Shown here one piece after another: positions 25,461-38,219 of a DNA stretch of 64,000 nt. Each line of letters begins with the position of its first letter. Within the stretch, counting starts at the first letter, position 1. The stretch is from Mantis religiosa (Eukaryota > Arthropoda > Insecta > Mantodea > Mantidae), in the NCBI GenBank assembly GCA_030765055.1, contig JAUKNK010000147.1:4050001-4114000 (forward strand), written 5' to 3'. Both the position numbers and the translations under genes were made by a program. A model generated the notes under the pieces. The model had not been told where the DNA came from and made no database searches. It saw nothing but the letters and a program-made list of their open reading frames with translations.

Positions 25461-28400
25461 AGGTTTCCTTTTATCCAAAAGTTTAGTGGTCAGAGAAGTC
25501 TAAGCTCTAAGAAGCCTTCATTCTTTTGCACACCATTTGTTTCAGAATCCGATATGCCGTAAATTTAGAGGTTTTCTTTTATCCAAAAGTTTAGTGGTCA
25601 GAGAAGTCTAAGCTCTAAGAAGCCTTCATTCTTTTGCACACCAATTGTTTCAGAATCCGGTATGCCATAAATTTAGAGGTTTCCTTTTATCCAAAAGTGT
25701 TGTTGTCAGAGAAGTCTAAGTTCTAAGGAGCCTTCATTCTTTTGCACACCATTTGTTTCAGAATCCTATATGCCGTACATTTAGAGGTTTCCTTTTATCC
25801 AAAAGTGTAGTGGTCAGAGAAGTCTAAGCTCTAAGAAGCCTTCATTCTTTTGCACACCATTAGTTTCAGAATCCGATATGCCATAAAATTAGAGGTCTCC
25901 TTTTATCCAAAAGTGTAGTGGTCAGCGAAGTCTAAGCTCTAAGGAGCCTTCATTCTTTTGCACTCCATTTGTTTCAGAATCCGATATGCCGTAAATTTAG
26001 AGGTTTCCTTTTATCCAAAAGTGTAGTAGTCAGAGAAGTCTAAGCTCTAAGGAGCCTTCATTCTTTTGCACTCCATTTGTTTCAGAATCCGATATGCCGT
26101 AAATTTAGAGGTTTCCTTTAATCCAAAAGTGTTGTTGTCAGAGAAGTCTAGGCTCTAAGGAGCCTTCATTCTTTTGCACTCCATTTGTTTCAGAATCAGA
26201 TATGCCATAAATTTAGAGGTTTCCTTTTATCCAAACGTATAGTGGTCAGAGCAGTCTAAGCTCTAAGGAGCCTTCATTCTTTTGCACTTCATTTGTTTCA
26301 GAATCCGATATGCCGTAAATTTAGAGGTTTCCTTTAATCCAAAAGTGTTGTTGTCAGAGAAGTCTAAGCTCTAAGTAGCCTTCATTCTTTTGCACTCCAT
26401 TTGTTTCAGAATCCGATATGCCGTAAATTTAGAGGTTTCCTTTTATCCAAAAGTGTAGTGGTCAGAGAAGTCTAAGCTCTAAGGAGCCTTCATTCTTTTG
26501 CACTCCATTTGTTTCAGAATCCGATATGCCATAAATTTAGAGGTTTCCTTTTATCCAAAATTGTAGTGGTCAGAGCAGTCTAAGCTCTAAGGAGCCTTCA
26601 TTCTTTTGCACTTCATTTGTTTCAGAATCCGATATGCCGTAAATTTAGAGGTTTCCTTTAATCCAAAAGTGTTGTTGTCAGAGAAGTCTAAGCTCTAAGG
26701 CGCCTTCATTCTTTTGCACTCCATTTGTTTCAGAATCCGATATGCCATAAATTTAGAGGTTTCCTTTAATCCAAAAGTGTAGTGGTCAGAGCAGTCTAAG
26801 CTCTAAGGAGCCTTCATTCTTTTGCACTTCATTTGTTTTAGAATCCGATATGCCATAAATTTAGAGGTTTCCTTTTATTCAAAAGTGTAGTGGTCAGAGA
26901 AGTCTAAGCTCTAAGGAGCCTTCATTCTTTTGCACTCCATTTGTTTCAGAATCCGATATGCCATAAATTTAGAGGTTTCCTTTTATTCAAAAGTGTAGTG
27001 GTCAGAGAAGTCTAAGCTCTAAGGAGCCTTCATTCTTTTGCACTTCATTTTTTTCACTATGCGATATGCCGTATTTTCAGAGGTTTCCATTTATCCAAAA
27101 GTGTTGTTGTCAGAGAAGTCTAAGCTCTAAGGAGCCTTCATTCTTTTGCACTCCATTTGTTTCAGAATCCGATATGCCATAAATTTAGAGGTATCCTTTT
27201 ATCCATAAGTGTAGTGGTCAGAGAAGTCTAAGCTCTAAGGAGCCTTCATTCTTTTGCACTCCATTTGTTTCAGAATCCGATATGCCATAAATTTAGAGGT
27301 TTCCTTTTATCCAAAAGTGTAGTGGTCAGAGAAGTCTAAGCTCTAAGGAGCCTTCATTCTTTTGCACTCCATTTGTTTCAGAATCCGATATGCCATCAAT
27401 TTAGAGGTTTCCTTTTATCCAAAAGTGTTGTTGTCAGAGAAGTCTAAGTTCTAAGGAGCCTTCATTCTTTTGCACTCCGTTTGTTTCAGAGTCCGATATG
27501 CCATAAATTTAGAGGTTTCCTTTTATCCAAAAGTGTAGTGGTCAGAGAAGTCTAAGCTCTAAGTAGGCTTCATTCTTTTGCACACCATTTGTTTCAGAAT
27601 CCGATATGCCGTAAATTTAGAGGTTTCCCTTTATCCAAAAGTTTAGTGGTCAGAGAAGTCTAAGCTCTAAGAAGCCTTCATTCTTTTGCACACCATTTGT
27701 TTCAGAATCCGTTATGCCATAAATTTAGAGGTTTCCTTTTATCCAAAAGTGTTGTTGTCAGAGAAGTCTAAGTTCCAAGGAGCCTTCATTCTTTTGCACA
27801 CCATTTGTTTCAGAATCCGATATGCCGTACATTTAGAGGTTTCCTTTTATCCAAAAGTGTAGTGGTCAGAGAAGTGTAAGCTCTAAGGAGCCTTCATTCT
27901 TTTGCACTTCATTTGTTTCAGAATCCGATATGCCATAAATTTAGAGGTTTCCTTTTATCCAAAAGTGTAGTGGTCAGAGAAGTCTAAGCTCTAAGGAGCC
28001 TTCATTCTTTTGCACTCCATTTGTTTCAGAATCCGATATGCCATAAATTTAGAGGTTTCCTTTTATCCAAAACTGTAGTGGTCAGAGAAGCCTAAGCTCT
28101 AAGGAGCCTTCATTCTTTTGCACTCCATTTGTTTCAGAATCCGATATGCCATAAATTTATAGGTTTCCTTTTATCCAAAAGTGTGGTGGTCAGTGAAGTC
28201 TAAGCTCTAAGGAGCCTTCATTCTTTTGCACTCCATTTGTTTCAGAATCCGATATGCCGTAAATTTAGAGGTTTCCTTTTATCCAAAAGTGTAGTGGTCA
28301 GTGAAGTCTTAGCTCTAAGGAGCCTTCATTCTTTTGCACTCCATTTGTTTCAGAATCCGATATGCCGTAAATTTAGAGGTTTCCTTTTATCCAAAAGTGT

Positions 28401-30119
28401 AGTGGTCAGAGAAGTCTAAGCTCTAAGGAGCCTTCATTCATTTGCACTCCATTTGTTTCAGAATCCGATATGCCATAAATATAGATGTGTCCTTTTATTC
28501 AAAGGTGTAGTGGTCAGAGAAGTCTAAGCTCTAAGGAGCCTTCATTCTTTTGCACTCCATTTGTTTCAGAATCCGTATTGCCATAAATTTAGAGGTTTCC
28601 TTTTATCCAAAAGTGTAGTGGTCAGAGAAGTCTAAGCTCTAAGGAGCCCTCATTCTTTTGCACTCCATGTGTTTCGGAATCCGACATGCCATAAATTTCG
28701 AGGTTTCCTTTTATCCAAAAGTGTAGTGTTCAGAGAAGGCTAAGCTCTAAGGAGCCTTCATTCTTTTGCACTCCATTTGTTTCAGAATCCAATATGCCGT
28801 AAATTTAGAGGTTTCCTTTTTATCCAAGAGTGTTGTGGTCAGAGAAGTCTAAGTTCTATGAAACCTGTATTCTTTTGCACTTCATTTGTTTCAGAATCAC
28901 ATATGCCTTAAATTTAGAGGTTTCCTGTAATCCAAATGCGTTGTTGTCAGAGAAGTCTAAGCTCTAAGGAACCTGTATTCTTTTGCACTTCATTAGTTTC
29001 AGAATCACATATGCCGTAAATTTAGAGGTTTCCTGTTATCCAAATGCGTTGTTGTCAGAGAAGTCTAAGCTCTAAGGAACCTGTATTCTTTTGCACTTCA
29101 TTAGTTTCAGAATCACATATGCCTTAAATTTAGAGGTTTCCTGTTATCCAAATCCGTTGTTGTCAGAGAAGTCTAGGCTCTAAGCAACCTGTATACTTTT
29201 GCACTTCATTTGTTTCAGAATCACATATGCCGTAAATTTAGAGGTTTCCTTTTATCCAAATGCGTGTGTCAGAGGAGCCTAAGCTGTAAGGAACCTGTAT
29301 TCTTTTGACTTTCTTTTGTTTCACTATGCGGTATGCTGTAAATTTAGAGGTTTCCATTTATCCAAAAGTGTTTTTACGAAAGAAGTCTAAGCACTAAGGA
29401 GCCTGTATTCTTTTGCACATCATTTGTTTCTCTATGCGATATGCCGTAAATTTAGAGGTTTGTTTTATCCAAAAGCGTTGTTGCCGGAGATATCTAAACT
29501 CTAAAGGAGTCGGCATTCTTTTTACTTTAATTTGTTTCACTATCCGATATGCCGTAAATTTAGAGGTTTGTTGTATCCAAAAGTGTTGTTGACAGAAATG
29601 TCTAAACTCTAAGGAGCCAGTATTGTTTTAAACTCCATTTGTTTCACAATGCGAGATGTCGTCAATTTAGATGTTTCCTTTTATCCAAAAGCTTACTTCT
29701 CAGAGAAATCTAAGCCCTAAGGAGCCAGTATTGTTTTGAACATCATTTGCTTCACAATGCGATATATCGTCAATTTAGATATTTTCTTTTAATCAAAGCG
29801 CTGTTGTCAGACATGTCTAAGCTCTAAGGAACCTGTATTCTTTTGTACTTCATTTGTTTCACTATGCGATATGCCGTATATTTAGAGGTTTTCTTTTATC
29901 CAAAAGTGTTGTTGCCAACGAAGTCTAAGCTCTAAGGAGCCTGAATTCTTTTGCACTTCATTTGTTTCACTATGCGATATGCCGTAAATTTAGAGGTTTT
30001 CTTTTATCCAAAAGTGTTGTTGCCAACGAAGTCTAAGCTCTAAGGAACCTGTATTCTTTTGCACTTCATTTGTTCTACTATGCGAAATGCCGTACATTTA
30101 GAAGTTTTCTTTTATCCAA
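25460..30119 (+). repeat. B-D-C-A higher-order block, copy 2
   Basis: B-type runs to about 28835, D to about 29290, C to about 29798, then A to TATGCGAAATGCC at 30079. From about 26130 onward it matches copy 3 at a steady offset of about 3993-3996 bp (GTTGTTGCCG at 29477 and 33470; TTTTAATCAAAGCG at 29787 and 33780). Confidence 0.85.
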
Positions 30120-33100
30120 AAGTGTTGTTGTCAGAGAAGTCTAAGCTCTAAGGAGCCTTCATTCTTTTGCACTCCATTTGTTTCAGAATCCGATATGCCA
30201 TAAATTTAGAGGTTTCCTTTTATCCAAAAGTGTAGTGGTCAGAGCAGTCTAAGCTCTAAGGAGCCTTCATTCTTTTGCACTTCATTTGTTTCAGAATCCG
30301 ATATGCCGTAAATTTAGAGGTTTCCTTTAATCCAAAAGTGTTGTTGTCAGAGAAGTCTAAGCTCTAAGTAGCCTTCATTCTTTTGCACTCCATTTGTTTC
30401 AGAATCCGATATGCCGTAAATTTAGAGGTTTCCTTTTATCCAAAAGTGTAGTGGTCAGAGAAGTCTAAGCTCTAAGGAGCCTTCATTCTTTTGCACTCCA
30501 ATTTGTTTCAGAATCCGATATGCCATAAATTTAGAGGTTTCCTTTTATCCAAAAGTGTAGTGGTCAGAGCAGTCTAAGCTCTAAGGAGCCTTCATTATTT
30601 TGCACTTCATTTGTTTCAGAATCCGATATGCCGTAAATTTAGAGGTTTCCTTTAATCCAAAAGTGTTGTTGTCAGAGAAGTCTAAGCTCTAAGGCGCCTT
30701 CATTCTTTTGCACTCCATTTGTTTCAGAATCCGATATGCCATAAATTTAGAGGTTTCCTTTAATCCAAAAGTGTAGTGGTCAGAGCAGTCTAAGCTCTAA
30801 GGAGCCTTCATTCTTTTGCACTTCATTTGCTTTAGAATCCGATATGCCATAAATTTAGAGGTTTCCTTTTATTCAAAAGTGTAGTGGTCAGAGAAGTCTA
30901 AGCTCTAAGGAGCCTTCATTCTTTTGCACTCCATTTGTTTCAGAATCCGATATGCCATAAATTTAGAGGTTTCCTTTTATTCAAAAGTGTAGTGGTCAGA
31001 GAAGTCTAAGCTCTAAGGAGCCTTCATTCTTTTGCACTTCATTTTTTTCACTTTGCGATATGCCGTATTTTCAGAGGTTTCCTTTTATCCAAAAGTGTTG
31101 TTGTCAGAGAAGTCTAAGCTCTAAGGAGCCTTCATTCTTTTGCACTCCATTTGTTTCAGAATCCGATATGCCATAAATTTAGAGGTTTCCTTTTATCCAA
31201 AAGTGTAGTGGTCAGAGAAGTCTAAGCTCTAAGGAGCCTTCATTCTTTTGCACTCCATTTGTTTCAGAATCCGATATGCCATAAATTTAGAGGTTTCCTT
31301 TTATCCAAAAGTGTAGTGGTCAGAGAAGTCTAAGCTCTAAGGAGCCTTCATTCTTTTGCACTCCATTTGTTTCAGAATCCTATATGCCGTAAATTTAGAG
31401 GTTTCCTTTTATCCAAAAGTGTTGTTGTCAGAGAAGTCTAAGTTCTAAGGAGCCTTCATTCTTTTGCACTCGGTTTGTTTCAGAATCCGATATGCCATAA
31501 ATTTAGAGGTTTCCTTTTATCCAAAAGTGTAGTGGTCAGAGAAGTCTAAGCTCTAAGTAGGCTTCATTCTTTTGCACACCATTTGTTTCAGAATCCGATA
31601 TGCCGTAAATTTAGAGGTTTCCTTTTATCCAAAAGTTTAGTGGTCAGAGAAGTCTAAGCTCTAAGAAGCCTTCATTCTTTTGCACACCATTTGTTTCAGA
31701 ATCCGTTATGCCATAAATTTAGAGGTTTCCTTTTATCCAAAAGTGTTGTTGTCAGAGAAGTCTAAGTTCCAAGGAGCCTTCATTCTTTTGCACTTCATTT
31801 GTTTCAGAATCCGATATGCCGTACATTTAGAGGTTTCCTTTTATCCAAAAGTGTAGTGGTCAGAGAAGTGTAAGCTCTAAGGAGCCTTCATTCTTTTGCA
31901 CTCCAATTGTTTCAGAATCCGATATGCATAAATTTAGAGGTTTCCTTTTATCCAAAAGTGTAGTGGTCAGAGAAGTCTAAGCTCTAAGGAGCCTTCATTC
32001 ATTTGCACTCCATTTGTTTCAGAATCCGATATGCCATAAATTTAGAGGTTTCCTTTTATCCAAAACTGTAGTGGTCAGAGAAGCCTAAGCTCTAAGGAGC
32101 CTTCATTCTTTTGCACTCCATTTGTTTCAGAATCCGATATGCCATAAATTTAGAGGTTTCCTTTTATCCAAAAGTGTGGTGGTCAGTGAAGTCTAAGCTC
32201 TAAGGAGCCTTCATTCTTTTGCACTCCATTTGTTTCAGAATCCGATATGCCGTAAATTTAGAGGTTTCCTTTTATCCAAAAGTGTAGTGGTCAGTGAAGT
32301 CTTAGCTCTAAGGAGCCTTCATTCTTTTGCACTCCATTTGTTTCAGAATCCGATATGCCGTAAATTTAGAGGTTTCCTTTTATCCAAAAGTGTAGTGGTC
32401 AGAGAAGTCTAAGCTCTAAGGAGCCTTCATTCATTTGCACTCCATTTGTTTCAGAATCCGATATGCCATAAATTTAGAGGTGTCCTTTTATTCAAAGGTG
32501 TAGTGGTCAGAGAAGTCTAAGCTCTAAGGAGCCTTCATTCTTTTGCACTCCATTTGTTTCAGAATCCGTATTGACATAAATTTAGAGGTTTCCTTTTATC
32601 CAAAAGTGTAGTGGTCAGAGAAGTCTAAGCTCTAAGGAGCCCTCATTCTTTTGCACTCCATGTTTTTCGGAATCCGACATGCCATAAATTTCGAGGTTTC
32701 CTTTTATCCAAAAGTGTAGTGTTCAGAGAAGGCTAAGCTCTAAGGAGCCTTCATTCTTTTGCACTCCATTTGTTTCAGAATCCAATATGCCGTAAATTTA
32801 GAGGTTTCCTTTTTATCCAAGAGTGTTGTGGTCAGAGAAGTCTAAGTTCTATGAAACCTGTATTCTTTTGCACTTCATTTGTTTCAGAATCACATATGCC
32901 TTAAATTTAGAGGTTGCCTGTACTACAAATGCGTTGTTGTCAGAGAAGTCTAAGCTCTAAGGAACCTGTATTCTTTTGCACTTCATTAGTTTCAGAATCA
33001 CATATGCCGTAAATTTAGAGGTTTCCTGTTATCCAAATGCGTTGTTGTCAGAGAAGTCTAAGCTCTAAGGAACCTGTATTCTTTTGCACTTCATTAGTTT

Positions 33101-34110
33101 CAGAATCACATATGCCTTAAATTTAGAGGTTTCCTGTTATCCAAATCCGTTGTTGTCAGAGAAGTCTAGGCTCTAAGGAACCTGTATACTTTTGCACTTC
33201 ATTTGTTTCAGAATCACATATGCCGTAAATTTAGAGGTTTCCTTTTATCCAAATGCGTGTGTCAGAGGAGCCTAAGCTGTAAGGAACCTGTATTCTTTTG
33301 ACTTTCTTTTGTGTCACTATGCGGTATGCTGTAAATTTAGAGGTTTCCATTTATCCAAAAGTGTTTTTACCAAAGAAGTCTAAGCACTAAGGAGCCTGTA
33401 TTCTTTTGCACATCATTTGTTTCTCTATGCGATATGCCGTAAATTTAGAGGTTTGTTTTATCCAAAAGCGTTGTTGCCGGAGATATCTAAACTCTAAAGG
33501 AGTCGGCATTCTTTTTACTTTAATTTGTTTCACTATCCGATATGCCGTAAATTTAGAGGTTTGTTTTATCCAAAAGTGTTGTTGACAGAGATGTCTAAAC
33601 TCTAAGGAGCCAGTATTGTTTTAAACCCCATTTGTTTCACAATGCGATATGTCGTCAATTTAGATGTTTCCTTTTATCCAAAAGCTTACTTCTCAGAGAA
33701 ATCTAAGCCCTAAGGAGCCAGTATTGTTTTGAAAATCATTTGCTTCACAATGCGATATATCGTCAATTTAGATATTTTCTTTTAATCAAAGCGCTGTTGT
33801 CAGACATGTCTAAGCTCTAAGGAACCTGTATTCTTTTGTACTTCATTTGTTTCACTATGCGATATGCCGTACATTTAGAGGTTTTCTTTTACCCAAAAGC
33901 GCTGTTGTCAGAGAAGTCTAAGCTCTAAGGAACCTGTATTCTTTTGCACTTCATTTGTTTCACTATGCGGAATGCCGTACATTTAGAGGTTTTCTTTTAT
34001 CCAAAAGTGTTGTTGTCAGAGAAGTCTAAAAGTCTAGGGAGCCTTCATTCTTTTGCACTTCATTTGTTTCAGAATCCGATATGCCGTACATTTAGAGGTT
34101 TTCTTTTATC
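30120..34110 (+). repeat. B-D-C-A higher-order block, copy 3
   Basis: Direct tandem copy of about 26130-30119, 37 units long. Order is B to about 32815, D to 33270, C to 33792, then A. Shared private variants include CCGACATGCC (near 28683 and 32676) and CAGAATCCGTATTG. Copy 3 ends differently, in an A-to-B hybrid unit with AGTCTAGGGAGCC at 34031. Confidence 0.85.
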
Positions 34111-36390
34111 CAAAAGCGCTGTTGTCAGAGAAGTCTAAGCTCTAAGGAACCTGTATTCTTTTGCACTTCATTTATTTCACTATGCGGTATGCCGTACATT
34201 TAGAGGTTTTCTTTTATCCAAAAGAGCTTTTGTCAGAAATGTCTAAGCTCTAAGGAGCCTGTATTCTTTTGCACTTAATTTGTTTCACTATGCGGTATGC
34301 CGTACATTTAGAGGTTTTCTTTTATCCAAAAGAGCTGTTGTCAGAGATGTTTAAGCTCTAAGGAACCTGTATTCTTTTGCACTTCATTTGTTTCACTATG
34401 CGGTATGCCGTACATTTAGAGGTTTTCTTTTATCCAAAAGAGCTGTTGTCAGAAATGTCTAAGCTCTAAGGAACCTGTATTCTTTTGCACTTCATTTGTT
34501 TCACTATGCGGTATGCCGTACATTTAGAGGTTTTCTTTTATCCAAAAGAGCTGTTGTCAGAAATGTCTAAGCTCTAAGGAACCTGTATTCTTTTGCACTT
34601 CATTTGTTTCACTATGCGGTATGCCGTTCATTTAGAGGTTTTCTTTTATCCAAAAGAGCTGTTGTCAGAAATGTCTAAGCTCTAAGGAACCTGTATTCCT
34701 TTGCACTTCATTGTTTCACTATGCGATATGCCGTACATTTAGAGGTTTTCTTTTATACAAAAGTGTTGTTGCCAACGAAGTCTAAGCTCTAAGGAAACTG
34801 TATTCTTTTGCACTTCATTTGTTTCACTATGCGATATGCCGTACATTTAGAGGTTTTCTTTTATCCAAAAGCGCTGTTGTCAGAGAAGTCTAAGCTCTAA
34901 GGAACCTGTATTCTTTTGCACTTCATTTGTTTCACTATGCGATATGCCGTACATTTAGAGGTTTACTTTTATCCAAAAGAGCTGTTGTCAGAAATGTCTA
35001 AGCTCTAAGGAGCCTTCATTCTTTTGCACTTCATTTGTTTCAGAATCCGATATGCCGTAAATTTAGAGGTTTCCTTTTATCTAAAAGTGTTGTTGTCAGA
35101 AATGTCTAAACTCTAAGGAGCCTTCATTCTTTTGGACTTCATTTGTTTCAGAATCCGATATGCCGTACATTTAGAGGTTTACTTTTATCCAAAAGAGCTA
35201 TTGTCAGAAATGTCTAAGCTCTAAGGAGCCTTCATTCTTTTTCACTCCATTTGTTTCAGAATCCGATATGCCATAAATTTAGAGGTTTCCTTTTATCCAA
35301 AAGTGTAGTGGTCAGAGAAGTCTAAGCTCTAAGTTGCCTTCATTCTTTTGCACTCCATTTGTTTCAGAATCCGATATGCCATAAATTTAGAGGTTTCCTT
35401 TTATCCAAAAGTGTAGTGGTCAGAGAAGTCTAAGCTCTAAGGAGCCTTCATTCTTTTGCACTCCATTTGTTTCAGAATCCGATATGCCATAAATTTAGAG
35501 GTTTCCTTTTATCCAAAAGTGTACTGGTCAGAGATGACTAAGCTCTAAGGAGCCCTTATTCTTTTGCACTCCATTTGTTTCAGAATCCGATATGCCGTAA
35601 ATTTAGAGGTTTCCTTTTATCCAAAAGTGTTGTGGTCAGAGAAGTCTAAGTTCTAAGGAACCTGTATTCTTTTGCACTTCAATTGTTTCACTAGGCGATA
35701 TGCCGTAAATTTAGAGTTTTGTTTTATCCAAAAGCGTTGTTGCCAGAGATACCTAATTTCTAAAGGAGTCTGCATTCTTATGACTTTCATTTGTTTCACT
35801 ATCCGATATGCCGTAAATTTAGAGGTTTGTTTTATCCAAAAGTGTTGTTGACAGAGATGTCTAAACTCTAAGGAGCCAGTATTGTTTTGAACTTCATTTG
35901 CTTCACAATGCGATATATCGTCAATTTAGATGTTTTCTTTTAATCAAAGCGTATTTGTCAGAGAAGTCTAAGCTCTAAGGAACCTGTATTCTTTTGCACT
36001 TCATTTGTTTCACTATGCGATATGCCGTACATTAAGAGGTTTTCTTTTATCCAAAAGTGTTGTTGTCAGAGAAGTCTAAGCTCTAAGGAGCCTGTATTCT
36101 TTTGCACTTCATTTGTTTGACTATGCGATATGCCGTACATTCAGAGGTTTTCTTTTATCCAAAAGAGCTGTTGTCAGAGAAGTCTAAGCTCTAAGGAACC
36201 TGTATTCTTTTGCACTTCATTTGTTTCACTATGCCATATGCCGTACATTTAGAGGTTTACTTTTATCCAAAAGCGCTGTTGTCAGAAAAGTCTAAGCTCT
36301 AAGGAACCTGTATTCTTTTGCACTTCATTTGTTTCACTATGCGGCATGCCGTACATTTAGAGGTTTTCTTTTATCCAAAAGTGTTGTTGT
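33990..36390 (+). repeat. Multi-unit block starting at the AGTCTAGGG marker, first copy
   Basis: It starts at the hybrid unit with AGTCTAGGG (34031), then runs A, B (about 34991-35660), C (to about 35950) and A, until the marker recurs at 36404, 2373 bp later (22 units less 3 bp). A-type units with GTTGCCAACGAAG lie near 34760. This is the shortest of the three marker blocks. Confidence 0.75.
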
Positions 36391-37051
36391 CAGAGAAGTC
36401 TAAAGTCTAGGGAGCCTTCATTCTTTTGCACTTCATTTGTTTCAGAATCCGATATGCCGTACATTTAGAGGTTTTCTTTTATCCAAAAGCGCTGTTGTCA
36501 GAGAAGTCTAAGCTCTAAGGAACCTGTATTCTTTTGCACTTCATTTGTTTCACTATGCGGTATGGCGTACATTTAGAGGTTTTCTTTTATCCAAAAGAGC
36601 TGTTGTCAGAAATGTCTAAGCTCTAAGGAGCCTGTATTCTTTTGCACTTCATTTGTTTCACTATGCGGTATGCCGTACATTTAGAGGTTTTCTTTTATCC
36701 AAAAGAGCTGTTGTCAGAGATGTTTAAGCTCTAAGGAACCTGTATTCTTTTGCACTTCATTTGTTTCACTATGCGGTATGCCGTACATTTAGAGGTTTTC
36801 TTTTATCCAAAAGAGCTGTTGTCAGAAATGTCTAAGCTCTAAGGAGCCTGTATTCTTTTGCACTTCATTTGTTTCACTATGCGGTATGCCGTACATTTAG
36901 AGGTTTTCTTTTATCCCAAAAGAGCTGTTGTCAGAGATGTTTAAGCTCTAAGGAACCTGTATTCTTTTGCACTTCATTTGTTTCACTATGCGGTATGCCG
37001 TACATTTAGAGGTTTTCTTTTATCCAAAAGAGCTGTTGTCAGAAATGTCTA

Positions 37052-37055
37052 AGCT
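37052..37055. repeat. Left target-site duplication (AGCT)
   Basis: AGCT directly precedes the TG start of the insertion and recurs directly after its CA end at 38220. In uninterrupted units the sequence reads TCTAAGCTCTAAGG with AGCT once, so the second copy was created at insertion. The match extends to AAGCT if the A before it is counted, in which case the element would end in GC rather than CA. Confidence 0.7.
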
Positions 37056-37507
37056 TGTAACCGCAGTATCAGACAGCGATTAGGAGGCGGCGAATTAACT
37101 GAAATCACGAGAATTAAAAGAGAAGGTAAATTAATGAAAATGCTTTGCTAAACTAATATAAAATATTGTTATATTAATATGAAATTAAAATGAAATTAGA
37201 GTAATGATTAAAATAGCGGTTTAATTAAGAATAAGATGGCAAGAATATAATTTAAGGCAACTAACATGCTAGAATCCATGTAAGGGAGAGAAAATATTTC
37301 TGTAAAATCTGAACACAAGTCGGGGAGACAGGAAGAGGTGACCGTTAGCCTCTTTGTTTAAGGAAAGGTTCAATGTCTGAGAACTATAAGCAAAAATGTG
37401 TAGGAACAATAAGGTTTTCGAGATGCGGTCAGGCGTAAGACCTAAAAGGATTTACTTCGCTGTGGCGATAACGATGTATACCGTTACAAAGAGCCCAGGG
37501 TAGGCGT

Positions 37508-37527
37508 ATCCCAACTCACGGTGGGAT
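37508..37527. other. Short inverted repeat in the insertion
   Basis: ATCCCA (37508-37513) and TGGGAT (37522-37527) could pair as a 6-bp stem with an 8-base loop. No T-run follows, so a bacterial-type terminator is not implied. It may have no function. Confidence 0.3.
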
Positions 37528-37708
37528 GTAACGTCAATGAGTTCGATGAGTTTTGCTAACCAATAAAGAAGAATCGAAATAAAATGAGAAACCAATAATA
37601 ATGTAAGATTTGAGAAATAGGAAGAAGGGTGAGTTATTTTGGTCATGTGATAAGGGTTAGAGTAGGGATCAGAATAAGGTACGAACGGAATCGCAGAGTA
37701 GACGAAAG

Positions 37709-37882
37709 ATCACTTCAAAAGTCATACTACGAGAGGAAAGACGTGTTAGTGCGCGTGAAGAAGAAGTAGGGAAGATTTCTAAGTCCGAAATGTAAATCAC
37801 TTCTACAGTCAGACTACGAGGGAAAAGACGTGTTATTGCGCACGAAGAAGAGGTAGTAAAGATTTCTAAGTCCGAAATGTAG
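37709..37882 (+). repeat. 87-bp tandem duplication inside the insertion
   Basis: Two adjacent diverged copies occur at an offset of 87 bp, about 37709-37795 and 37796-37882. Shared landmarks are ATCACTTC (37709 and 37796), ACTACGAG, AAGACGTGTTA, GAAGAAG and TTTCTAAGTCCGAAATGTA. The copies differ by several substitutions, so the duplication is not recent. Short internal tandem repeats are common in LTR U3 regions, where they can act as enhancer repeats; that role here is inference. Confidence 0.85.
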
Positions 37883-38219
37883 GGAAGTCAGGAATAATGC
37901 AACCAGCGTGAGAGAAGCAGCAGAAGAAGTTTATAATAGCAAAGTATTCGCCGTATAAAGAATTAAGAGAATTCTGTTGGGAAGTTGAGTAACAGGTGGT
38001 CACCGCTACCAATCAATCTGAATCAACGAATTGAGTGAGAATTAAATCAATTTTTGCAACGAACCAGTGTATTATTGAGACAACTGAGCAGCCAACAAAC
38101 AACAAATCCATTTCCTACAACCATTCACCTGAAGAACAAGAGATCTCATAGCTCCAATTAGAACCCAAATCAAAAGTAAACACCAACCAATTTGAAATCT
38201 GACATGCGGGTATGCCGCA

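Larger units (their letters stand above)
1..37055 (+). repeat. 108-bp satellite array, left arm
   Basis: Head-to-tail tandem repeat. The landmark TTTATCCAAAAG recurs at 1, 109 and 217, giving a 108-bp period that holds throughout apart from 1-3 bp indels. The unit in order is TTTATCCAAAAG, a TGTTGTCAGAGAAG-like segment, TCTAAGCTCTAAGG, a pyrimidine-rich TTCTTTTGCACTYCATTTG segment, TTTCACTATGCG or TTTCAGAATCCG, ATATGCC, and AAATTTAGAGG. I saw no inverted unit. The array is already under way at base 1, so its left edge is outside the window. No gene interrupts it. 108 is divisible by three, so short open frames recur with a 36-residue period; they are by-products of the repeat. Confidence 0.98.
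37056..38219. mobile_element. Solo-LTR-like insertion of about 1164 bp in the satellite
   Basis: This is the only non-satellite sequence in the window. It starts TGTAACCGCAGTATC and ends GGTATGCCGCA, so it has the TG...CA ends typical of LTRs. AGCT lies immediately on both sides (37052-37055 and 38220-38223), consistent with a 4-bp target-site duplication; the preceding A also matches, which would make it 5 bp. The satellite continues in phase, as expected for a clean insertion. TATAAAAT at 37157-37164 and AATAAA at 37562-37567 could be promoter and polyadenylation signals, but such motifs are common in AT-rich DNA. There is no gag, protease, reverse transcriptase or integrase, and the longest frame is a 64-codon hydrophobic one on the minus strand that I do not consider a gene. 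The size and ends fit a solo LTR. A small non-autonomous DNA element is possible because CCGCAGTATCAGA (37061-37073) is imperfectly inverted as TCTGACATGCGG (38198-38209). The family is not identified. Confidence 0.65.

Noticed and set aside
28237..28419. 60-codon plus-strand frame, also at 22517-22699 and 32230-32412
   Set aside because: These are the same repeat by-product in copies of a higher-order block. They recur because the DNA is duplicated, not because a protein is conserved.
37051..37056. Cloning or assembly joint at a HindIII site (AAGCTT) on the left edge of the insertion
   Set aside because: The right edge has no such site, and the satellite resumes in phase with a duplicated AGCT. 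A chimeric joint would not be expected to do this.
37452..37646. 64-codon minus-strand frame in the insertion with a hydrophobic stretch
   Set aside because: It is short, AT-rich, has no recognisable domain and lies in a segment that looks like a non-coding LTR. Chance frames of this size are expected.
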